From Cheiracanthium punctorium (lineage: Eukaryota; Arthropoda; Arachnida; Araneae; Cheiracanthiidae): a stretch of 64,000 bases of DNA. Location of the stretch: assembly GCA_038373885.1 (NCBI GenBank), contig JAWZYV010001861.1, forward strand, positions 738,651-802,650. The letters run 5' to 3'. Below, piece after piece: positions 55,485 to 64,000 of the stretch. Made by a program: the position numbers and the translations under genes. The notes beneath the pieces are model-generated. The model ran no database searches, had not been told where the DNA came from, and was given only the letters and a program-made list of their open reading frames with translations. The stretch's first letter is position 1, and every line of letters begins with the position of its first letter.

Positions 55485-56576
55485 ATACTATAATATGCTT
55501 TTTTTGAAAGTATTGATTAATAATATGCCCATTTAACTGAAACATAGTAAGTCAAATTTTTACTACATTGTTCTGCCTCAATCTGAGTATTTGCAAACAA
55601 TTTAAGCTGACAGCTTTTTTAAAGAATGACTGCTGAAGGACAAAATATGTTTTCGTGTTACAATATTAATCAAATGTCACAAACTTTTCATCTTTTTTCA
55701 ATTATTTTATTTTTACGTTATTCTAGAAAAATATACATACAATATTTTTAAATACACTATGATTTAAAAAAAGTATGAAAAATGTTAATGCCACACTTAA
55801 ATTTTCTAAGCTGTCTCAAAATATTGTTGAATAAACTTTGTATTTTCTTATTTTGTATTGCGTCTTTAACCCATATACATATGCAACATTTTCTAAGTTA
55901 TTGTACTACTAACTTTGTTCAAAAAAGTTTTCTTAAAATAGGGAAATACAAGAATTGCACTTAAATAAATGTATTCAACAACCAGTTATGAATTATACAA
56001 AAATAATAATTTTCGTTAAAAATTGTCTACTACACTAAAATAATTTATCTTCAGTCTTAATTTGGATTTCCAATGTGAACTTTTTGAAGAACAAATTATG
56101 CTAATGTTCACTTTTAATAATTTCTTAAAAGGCAAAGTATTTATTTTTATTCAAATCGCTTGATTCAGTTAGCTTTTTTCAGAATTGGTATATTTACTAA
56201 AGAGTTAGCAATGGAAAATTACATATAGGGAGTGTTGAGGAAGTCGGAATCTGGAACGTGATCAATAGTAAAAATTTCAAACCATCAGTTTCGGTTATCT
56301 ATACATAATTATTAAATTACTTTTAATTTAATTTAATAATGGTAAGCAATAAATATATTGTCAGAAGAAAGAAAACTATTTTCAAATCAGAAGGTTTCGC
56401 CAACGATTTCCATCATTTTTCTAAAAGAAAGTTGAAATAAAGAAATAAAACGATTACATATAATAATAATAACATTTTTCCTTTTAGTCAGTAATGTGGT
56501 ACTGTTTTAAAAAGGATATTTTACCATTTTTTCGTAATTAAACAGTTTGAATTATCCCTCCGTTAAAGGTATTTGC
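55485..56576. other. No gene seen
   Basis: AT-rich. The small frames are low complexity and have no domain. Confidence 0.5.
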
Positions 56577-57790
56577 TCAGTATTCCTTATACCCAGCAGA
56601 ACAAACCGGACCCATTTCCAGACTCCTTCTTTTCAAGGAGCAGGCCCGGTGAGTACAATATAGAAGGCCCTGGACCCATCCTCTCCCCGTGTAAAAACCA
56701 CGGACTTCATTGGACGGGCTACTCAGACCCGAGTTGTTAAAAAACAGTGCGTCGTTCAAAAAGATGAATTGAAAAAAAAAGTGTGACCCTCCATAAATGG
56801 AGATAAGAGAAAATCCGAGAATGAAGAGAGAAGAATCCGCAGAAAAAAGGTCCAGTCCAGTTTCGATGATAGGAGCGACTGAAGCGGGGTGCCCATAGAG
56901 GGAGCCACTTCCGCAAAACAACGCTCGATCAAAGATTGGCTCGATCGTCCACTGACTGAAGAACAGTAGTCTTGGAGCGCCGATGCGGATTCCGCTTTAT
57001 CTCCAGTGATGAGAGTTGATAATCTTGTGGTATGCAGGAGAAATCCACTGCTACAGCGAAATGCCCCAAGTCTTTAGCTCTTTTTTAACGAAGATCTCAG
57101 AAGCTTCAGAAAGAACGCCACACCACAGGTCGCCTGCCACACGTAAACCGACCATCAACCGATGTGATGAGATGCCAAGAAAAAAGAATGGCTTCACTCC
57201 AATAAGTCCTAGGCCATATCCTGCGACGAAGCCGAGCAAGTTTGATAGCAAAACAGCATGATGTTAAAACAGTCAGACGGGGCGAAATAAAAATCAGTAT
57301 ATCAATAGGAACAGTAAGTCTGAGCGCGCAACTTAATCCCTGTTGTGTTCGTAAACTCCCGCGACGAAGTCCGTTAAGCGGTTACAAAGTGCCAAGCACA
57401 TTTTATACTGCTACTGCTGAACTCTCTTACGATGCTGCGGCGCGCTCGATCTATTCATTCAGTTACAAGGCAGCTACGAAGCTAGTAGCTCATTCTTCAA
57501 TGTATTTCAACAAGTTTTTAATTAAAGGAATTTAATTGCACTTTTAGTTTCTTATGTTTATCAACACACGGTCACAAGAATCCCGTATCGGAGAGTAGAA
57601 TATAGAACTCTGTCAGCGGCCCAACACCAAAACCCCAACAACCTCCGCACCCGTTCCCGTCAAACGGTTTCAGTCGCGGCAGCTCTCAGATGAAGTGTGT
57701 CTCCGGCTCTTATTTGTATCTTACCTGGCCGAGGCCGGCCAAGTTTACTCGAACTATATGAATTTGTGTCATACACTGACGAGTGATGTA
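56577..57790 (-). other. GC-richer unclassified block bounded by repeats F2 and F1
   Basis: This 1.2-kb block is clearly richer in GC than its surroundings. It begins near repeat F2 (56639-56680) and ends with F1 (57709-57788). Minus-strand frames at 56921-56577 and 57251-57051 encode hydrophobic stretches (GFVAGYGLGLIGVKPFFFLG; GFSLISIYGG) but no domain that I know. It could be an uncharacterised repeat, a decayed retroelement or an exon-bearing fragment. I do not assign a function. Confidence 0.4.
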
Positions 57791-58501
57791 CGACTGTTGG
57801 AGGTTAACAAAAATGCCTTATTAAATTTCTGTTGCTTTAGTTTTCTGATGGCTTGTAAGAATTGTTTTTTCCGAAACGCCATTCATTTTAATTTAGTCCA
57901 TGTAAAATCATTTATTAGTCAGCACTAAATCTACAGCGTACGCCAAGACATTAGAGAAATCTTAATTTAAGTTGAAATGCATTTTTTTTTTCGGGAAAAA
58001 AAAAAAAAAAAACTTATGTCGATTACAAAATTTAACCCCTTATCTGCCAAACATAGTTAGCTCTGTTGAAAATGTATAAACTTATTTTTTATGACTTGTC
58101 TATATTTGACTAACTAAAGGAATAAATCCTTTTTTTTTTAATTTATTTGTTTGCGAATTGCAAAATGTTTCGAAAACGCACCGCTGACATAAAGAGCTTA
58201 ATGTTTACTTCCGTTTATTTTGCGTGAAATGCTACTGAGTATTTATTTCGAATGGTGAGAGTTTGACTTCTGCAATGTTTGCATAGTCTTCTTTTGTTGG
58301 TGAAAATGTGCTTTAGTCCACCGTTTGGCGATTGTCAACAAACTGGCGAGTTGGCACTTTTCTGCAGAACGTCTCTGGGATTGCAACCTCTTCTGCTGTG
58401 TTCGGGTCATAATTTCTGGGTTCCGTTATTTTGGTTTTTCTCGTTCGGCAATGTCCGTGTGACGCAAAAGGCTGTGAGATTCAGCCATAGAGGAAGCGCA
58501 T
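57791..58501. other. No gene seen
   Basis: Poly-A/T tracts lie at 57980-58010. The frame 58279-58506 has no recognisable domain. Confidence 0.5.
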
Positions 58502-58725
58502 CTTGATTTTTACGGTCATTTTCCCAAGATGCACCGTACATACAGAAACGTGAACAAATGTCGGTTTAGGAAAACTAAATATTTCTAAAAATGGAAGTAT
58601 TTAAAGTAAAAATTACAAACTATTAAAAACAAAAGAGGAAGTGCCCCTCGAAAATATACTAACGCTGGCCCTTTGCGAGACCCAAAAAAATATCAGTGGG
58701 TCCGGCCATCGCTTTAGGGGGGGCC
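58502..58725 (+). repeat. ~224-bp duplicated segment, copy 1
   Basis: By eye it is identical to 59311-59534. It contains ~140 bp of unique sequence (CGGTCATTTTCCCAAGATGC, CATACAGAAACGTGAAC) plus the first satellite monomer. The offset is 809 bp. Confidence 0.92.
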
Positions 58726-59070
58726 GCTCGAAAATATGCTAACGCTGGCCCTTGGCGAGACCCAAAAAATACATCAGTGGGTCCGGCCATCGCTTTAGGG
58801 GGGGCCGCTCGAAAATACGCTAACGCTGGCCCTTGGCGAGACCCAAAAAATACATCAGTGGGTCCGGCCATCGCTTTAGGGGGGGCCCTCGAAAATATGC
58901 TAACGCTGGCTCTTTGGGAGACCCAAAAAACATTACTGGGTCCGGATATCGCTGTAAAGGTCCCCACGCAAATATGCTAACGCTGGCCCTTTGCGAGACC
59001 CCCAAAAAACATCAGTGGGTCCGGCCATCACTTTAGGGGGGGGGCTCGAATATATGCTAACACTGGCCCT
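58640..59070 (+). repeat. ~80-bp satellite, block 1
   Basis: Six monomers contain AACGCTGGCCCTTTGCGAG or close variants, then ACCCAAAAAA, GTGGGTCCGGCCATCGCTTT and a G-run. AACGCTGGCC occurs at 58661, 58741, 58822, 58902 and 58979, with a variant at 59059. Open frames in both directions are by-products of the repeat. Confidence 0.92.
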
Positions 59071-59237
59071 CACTCTTTTATGATTGTACTAATATTGTTC
59101 ACTGTCTGCCGTTGGGGTTCTGCGAGCCCCAGCGGCATAGTATGTAAAAATAAGCGATGATTGAATAAATTCTTCCCTGGAGGGATTATGCCGTAAACCT
59201 TCGGGTCGACCCCTCCAGTGGGTGTCTCACACTCTCA
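59071..59237. mobile_element. 167-bp insertion with two hairpins, flanked by 10-bp repeats
   Basis: The satellite is interrupted between CACTGGCCCT (59061-59070) and CACTGGCCCT (59238-59247). The insert has a strong stem GCCGTTGGGG/CCCCAGCGGC (59108-59117, 59127-59136), an AATAAA (59164), and a second stem CTGGAGGG/CCCTCCAG (59177-59184, 59211-59218). No coding or known termini. The direct repeats could also come from the satellite itself. Confidence 0.55.
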
Positions 59238-59310
59238 CACTGGCCCTTTGCGAGACCCAAAAAAACATCAGTGGGTCCGGCCATCGCTGTAGGGGGCTGT
59301 CCGGCCATCG

Positions 59311-59534
59311 CTTGATTTTTACGGTCATTTTCCCAAGATGCACCGTACATACAGAAACGTGAACAAATGTCGGTTTAGGAAAACTAAATATTTCTAAAAA
59401 TGGAAGTATTTAAAGTAAAAATTACAAACTATTAAAAACAAAAGAGGAAGTGCCCCTCGAAAATATACTAACGCTGGCCCTTTGCGAGACCCAAAAAAAT
59501 ATCAGTGGGTCCGGCCATCGCTTTAGGGAGCCCC
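59311..59534 (+). repeat. ~224-bp duplicated segment, copy 2
   Basis: See 58502-58725. The lack of visible differences implies a recent event. Confidence 0.92.
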
Positions 59535-59720
59535 ACGAAAATATGCTAACGCTGGCCCCTTGCGAGACCCAAAAAAACATCAGTGGGTCCGGCCGTCGCT
59601 TTAGGGAGTCCCCTCGAAAATATGCTAACGCTGGCCCTTTGCGAGACCCCCAAAAAACATCAGTGGGTTTGGCCATCGCTGTAGGGGGCCGCACGAAAAT
59701 ATGCAACTGCTGGCCCTTTG
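59450..59720 (+). repeat. ~80-bp satellite, block 2
   Basis: Monomers start near 59470, 59549, 59628 and 59705. The last is decayed (AACTGCTGGCCC). An isolated partial monomer sits at 59238-59300. Confidence 0.88.
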
Positions 59721-60576
59721 CTAAACTAAAAACATCAGACTATCATGTAGACCCTCAAAAAAAATATCCGAGAACGCACAATTCAACAGATACATGAAAA
59801 GTTATAATTATATCTGACATCTAACCTAATTTATATTTTCTAATACATAATTTTCAGTGTATGAAACAAACGTAAGAAGTTTCACTTTTACTTGAATATT
59901 TTTTGACAGGGTGTAGTTATCGTAAACTGCACTAGTTGCAGCAAATTAGAATAGCTAGATTACGAAATGAGGAAAAATAACAATAACGCATGCGCACAAA
60001 CGCAAATTAACAGCCAGGTGGCGTCATATTGAGCAAGCAAATTCGTTACATTCATCTGTTTACGTCACACAGTAGCTAGAATAACAAATAACAATTACGC
60101 ATGCGCTAAAATGCAAGATATTTCGGATCTTTCCACAGTTCTAATAATATCCAATTTGCAATATTTGGCGCAGTATTGCCCCTCCAAAAAAAACTTTCCC
60201 AAGCGGTGGGCTAAAGCACATTTTAGCCCTTTTTGTTTTCGGAATTTCTCTTAATGATATAATTAGTACCGTTTATTTCTGGAGAAAACAAAAGCAAAGT
60301 TTGCATGACCGAGGGCCGCTCTGGACTAGAAATGTACATGGTGAAGTTAGATTTTCTTCCTGATTGTTTTTTCGTGTTTTGAGTAATGAAATTACTAGCG
60401 ATCTTTGGAAATCCAGTAGTTATATTAGGAGCATTACACAGTCGATAGATTTTCCATCAATTGATCTTAAAACCAAATCAAACTGGTTTTCGCTTTAAAA
60501 ACATTTTGCTTGAATATTTACCGAAGAAGGGAATGATTTGCTCATCAATGTAGAGATTTTGTAAAAATATCGAATT
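59721..60576. other. No gene; a duplicated ~110-bp block
   Basis: AATAACGCATGCGC (about 59990) and AATTACGCATGCGC (about 60092) lie in two related stretches with GCTAGA-TA-AATAACAA motifs. The palindromes look like NRF1-type sites, but no gene is next to them. Confidence 0.4.
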
Positions 60577-60712
60577 TCTTCAAGTAGGCAATGCTGTTCA
60601 TATTAAGTTAACGCCTTCTTCAGCAAATCCCAGCGAATTTACTTCAAGTAGGCGATGCCGTTAATATTGAGTTAACGCCTACTTCAGCAAATCTCAGAGA
60701 ATTTAGTTCAAG
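60577..60712 (+). repeat. ~67-bp tandem duplication
   Basis: Two units share TTCAAGTAGGC, ATTRAGTTAACGCCT and CTTCAGCAAATC. A third partial start (AGTTCAAGTAAGCGG) follows. Confidence 0.8.
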
Positions 60713-62215
60713 TAAGCGGTTACAAATATAGTAATCGCCCACAGAGAAGCTTTTTTGTACTGATTTACGCTATGCTATATTAGACTCAGCAGGATAGAAT
60801 CTATGGGCTTCGTGGAAGAAATCAAGAGAAAAAAAAATAATTAAATGTTTTAAAACAGTTTAGCGTTTATCAAACTATATGCAGACAGATAAAGTAATTC
60901 TGTCGTTACGGCTCTAGAGGGCTGCAATTCAAACTTCAAAAACAAAGCTTCAAAGTAGTTGGAAGTACTTTATTAACGGATAATAAATAGTTAGACATAA
61001 ATTGAGTGTCATAAAAAGTTATTCATAAAAATGATTTTGTATGTATCTATCGATGTATTAAAAATTTTTGGCATAAGGTTAGTGTTACAAGTAGACATTT
61101 CAAAATCGTCCACCTTGAAAAAGAAAGATAACTAATGCTATTTAAAAGTCTGAAACACATTCCAAAAACATCTTTTTAAAAAATGTTATACATTATACCA
61201 AAACGCTTGAAAGAATTTTGCATGAAAAAAAAAAATAATAATAAATCCTTATTTCTACTGAAGCGTGCAGTAGGTGGAGCTTTATTCAGTTTTCTTCTAT
61301 TGAAGGAGCTTTTAATATTGTCGTATGTTCAGCTCAAATATTTAATTTCACCGACTTTACATTCTACCATAACGAAAGAATACACAAAAGCCGCGTTTAA
61401 ATAAAACTATGTTGAGTAATAAATTGTAAAGATTTTAAAAAAAAGGTTAAAATCTGTCACTAGCTTAAAAATTTTTAATAATAGTTTTAAAATAAATTGT
61501 TATCACTAATGGAAGGAAATTTGAATTTTCTTGATATAGCGGGACACAAAGATTTTCCTCGGGACTTTCTAGTTACGCCATTGTTTTAGAAGAAATGATT
61601 CATATCTCGTACTTTCTATAACTAATGAAGCGTCCACATATTAAATATACATTTAAAAACGTTTCAGCAGATTTCAAACGATTCATCACTCTTAATGTGT
61701 GCGTTAACAAATGTTTACTTCACACATTATTTACACTCCATACCATAAGAATGTAGTTCCGTCTGCAATGCAACACCAGTAGGCGTATCCAAAGTGAGAT
61801 AATCAAATTCGATGTGTTCCGTGGGTCGTCCTCCTTAAGTTTGTAACCTCCTACAGCAGAACATTTTTAAACAGTAATAGTGTGCAATTTTGCTTTATTT
61901 ATTTATCTTTCATTATTTTACTACTATATATCTAATGTATTAAAGTGTTGCACACCTGTTTTCCACTAACGCAATCTATATATGTCCTAAGGATTAGTAG
62001 GAGTAGTAAAGTAGGTAGGGCTTGTTACATATGCCATCCTCTTAAAATGAAACGGCTCACAACGCACATATATATATATTTACCTTATCTAACACTTTTA
62101 AAAATAAAATATCCTTAAAAAATCAAGTAGCTTTGAATAAATATTTTATAAAGAGCTTGTTGCTTAATTATACTGTAAAAAAGTATACTTTTACTCATCG
62201 TCTCTGGTATGGAAA
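60713..62215. other. 1.5 kb without a recognisable gene
   Basis: AT-rich. The frame at 61183-61404 has no domain. No paired ends were found. Confidence 0.5.
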
Positions 62216-62432
62216 TACGGGGGCGTAGCTGGAGGTAGAGTTATGAGAATGTGTCCCTTCCGTTAAAATCTGCTATTAAGATAGTGTCAGGAGAAAAGAC
62301 ATGCAAAAAGCCCTTGGCAGAATGCATAGGTCCCCCGAATACATCAGTCTACCTGAAATTTCAAATAATTTGGTTTGAGAGAAGGAGGGACTCCATTTTG
62401 GTATGCTTTCCTGCAGCTACTCCCCTGGGTGT
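62216..62432. mobile_element. Possible decayed MITE
   Basis: GGGGGCGTAGCTG (62219) is roughly mirrored by CAGCTACTCCCCTGGG (62414-62429). Only ~12 terminal bases agree and no target duplication is visible. Confidence 0.35.
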
Positions 62433-62964
62433 TTAAAACATACTGTGCAGTATGGCAAAAAAATAGATTTTCAGGAATATTTTTAAAATAAAAGTACGCA
62501 TGTAGCATATTGAAAATGTTCTGTTTCATCTATTTTTGTTAGGAAAAAAAAAAGTTTGGAGCATGGTTTTCAAAAAGTATGCATTTGTGAAATCCGTGTC
62601 ACGGTTCACGTTAAAAGGATACTAATATTTTAAATTGTTCGAAGGACAATTTTATTTAAAATAATTCCTAAGGGCATATTGCAGTGCTAAGTTTAAACAG
62701 TTATGCGACTCATGCATTTTTCAGTTAGGCAACTCACACAATAATAGAGCAATGTATAATGGATGTTATTCACGTCGGCGGACCGACAGTTTGCCTTTTT
62801 GGCCCGTTTTTTTCATGTATAGCGCAGGTTTGGACACATGTGTTTCCAAAAATTACGTGCGCATGTTTATTATTGTTACTATGATATGCTCGATCAGACC
62901 TTAGATAAAGGGGTGGGGGGACGACGTGAATCGTAAATCTCGTACAGTAGTTACATCGGAAAAG
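62433..62964. other. No gene seen
   Basis: AT-rich, unassigned. Confidence 0.5.
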
Positions 62965-63158
62965 CTATAGCGTTCCGCTATTCCGAACTAATTGGGACCG
63001 AACACTGTTCGATTTAGCGGGAATTCGGAGTAGTCGGATTTCACGAACAATATGTACGTATTGTCTTGTTAAGGAGTGAATTAAGTTCAGGGACCTCATC
63101 GGTATTTTTCCTGAACTCTGTTCGGGATAGGCGAACTTCGGAATAGCGGACTCTACTG
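62965..63158. mobile_element. Tigger/pogo-type MITE, diverged
   Basis: The right end on the minus strand is CAGTAGAGTCCGCTATTCCG, followed by TA outside. The left end CTATAGCGTTCCGCTATTCC is a mutated version with one extra base. It is a different family from 40587-41046 but of the same terminal type. Non-coding. Confidence 0.8.
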
Positions 63159-63689
63159 TATTTGCAATACGCAAAAAAAAAAAAAAAAATTGCGTAAAAA
63201 TGTTCTAAAAGATTCATCTACAAAATTTAATTAGTAGTAACAAAATAACTTTAAAAGGTATGTTTAATTTTATAAAACATGACGAACATTAAAAAATATA
63301 ACAACTAAAGACTTGTTTACTTGGCTTAAAACGGTGTTCATATTTGTATATATTTTTTACAAGAAGTATGCTGAAACAGTGAGATATTTCGCATGAGTCC
63401 TAACCTGTCCAAGATAGGATACTAAAGTACGATCCCGGAAACCAGAGAGAATTCCGGTCCCGTTGCTGGTGAGGTTCTGTCTGCTCAGTAACACGCACCC
63501 GACTGCAAGAGTCAGATTTTCTTGATATGTCGAAAGACATGGACCAAGCGAAAGATGATAATTCAGTAAAGTTTATTATAAAAAAAACTCGCTTAAATTT
63601 CTGGTTAGCCGTTTTTCGGATGATATTTTACGTGGTGATCAAAAGTCTGTAAAAACTTTAAAAATTTATTAAAAAAGAACAAATGATGA
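63159..63689. other. No gene seen
   Basis: Contains an A18 run at 63173 and A/T-rich sequence. TCCCGGAAACCAGAGAGAAT near 63434 is GC-richer but unassigned. Confidence 0.45.
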
Positions 63690-63805
63690 TGCACCGCAGT
63701 AGTCTGGGCGCTAAACTCCGTTCCCATAAGAACACGGCAAGTGAAGCAGCATCCGGTTTGGCCAGTGTTTGGGAGGGTTAACTCCCTCTCGGCTCCACTG
63801 CTATA
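63690..63805 (+). other. 5S-rRNA-like segment, weak
   Basis: AAGTGAAGCAGCATCCGG and GGCCAGTGTTTGGGAGGGTT lie in the same order and spacing as the internal control region of arthropod 5S rRNA genes (which read about AAATTAAGCAGCGTCGGG and GGTTAGTACTTAGATGGGGG). My ungapped count is about 34 of 68 positions, concentrated in the promoter boxes. It is far too diverged for a functional gene. A 5S-derived SINE head or an old pseudogene is possible, as is chance. Confidence 0.35.
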
Positions 63806-64000
63806 GGACGGTGTACGCTAATATGAGCTGGTACACGTAAATTCCGACGTGGCTCTAATGTCCTCCACGTTTTTAAACAATACCTCGGGGGGGCGCCGAT
63901 TTCAGATGACGGTACCTCCACTGGAATTGGTTCAAAATTAGGGGACCACCGGGTTAAGTAGGACTTCATCCCACAGGGCCCCAATAAAAATTGAAGCACA
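63806..64000. other. Window end, no gene seen
   Basis: GC-richer than average. It contains a G7 run and an AATAAA at about 63983. If the 5S-like head is real, this may be the body of the same short interspersed element, which the window may cut. Confidence 0.35.

Noticed and set aside
57051..57251. Minus-strand 66-codon hydrophobic frame as a host membrane protein
   Set aside because: No recognisable family, no splice signals or neighbouring exons, and it lies in a block bounded by repeats.
58659..59797. Repetitive proteins (for example silk-like) from long frames on both strands
   Set aside because: They arise from an ~80-bp satellite read in both directions. The monomers vary by indels and the frames break.

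Overview
This is a gene-poor, AT-rich, transposon-dominated stretch of a eukaryotic nuclear genome. The organism is very probably an arthropod and most likely an arachnid or spider; that is an inference from the types of Gag, Tc1/mariner, pogo and SINE sequences and their density, not proof. I found no host protein-coding gene that I would defend. Almost every open frame above 60 codons is either a piece of a transposon protein or chance. There is no bacterial-style operon, no CRISPR array and no intact tRNA gene.

Layout. 1-9.2 kb: a foldback DNA element with ~0.8-kb terminal inverted repeats (903-9203) that was split by a Ty3/gypsy LTR retrotransposon (3059-9128, 4-bp target duplication). 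The retrotransposon keeps a frameshifted pol. Its gag is gone, and a foreign segment with a 76-bp tandem array and a 66-bp palindrome sits in its place. 9.4-14 kb: copies of a tRNA-derived SINE (called SINE-A here) and an associated dispersed repeat (R2). 14-22 kb: a mariner deletion derivative, a 250-bp hAT MITE with a perfect 8-bp duplication, a Tc1 element whose transposase is split by an 874-bp hAT element, a Helitron fragment and further hAT copies. 22-32 kb: TAACGTTA-rich and GAGACG-rich MITEs, a TTAA-flanked MITE, a second SINE type, and two Tc1/mariner-superfamily elements with transposase tails.

32.5-39.6 kb is the centrepiece. A pogo/Tigger-like DNA transposon (TA duplication) has lost its catalytic domain and contains an LTR retrotransposon (33425-38403, 5-bp duplication) plus a SINE (14-bp duplication). 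The LTRs differ by one substitution and a G-run length, so the insertion is young. It carries an intact 551-codon frame in which Gag is fused to a scrambled, catalytically broken integrase fragment, and a displaced RNase H tail follows. Its leader holds a 32-bp minisatellite and a probable nested TIR element.

40-52 kb: hAT MITEs built from GGCTCG and GAGACG motifs, a Tigger-type MITE, SINEs, a mariner deletion derivative, an inverted copy of the TAACGTTA element and a ~490-bp palindrome. 53.5-55.5 kb: a non-autonomous Helitron with textbook ends, made largely of ~156-bp monomers in a 468-bp higher-order repeat. 58.5-59.7 kb: a ~80-bp satellite with a recent 809-bp-offset duplication and a 167-bp hairpin-rich insertion. 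The last 300 bp include a weak 5S-rRNA-like segment.

There is no cooperating gene set. What connects the parts is nesting order: older DNA elements serve as targets for hAT, SINE and LTR insertions, and those give a relative chronology from the sequence alone.
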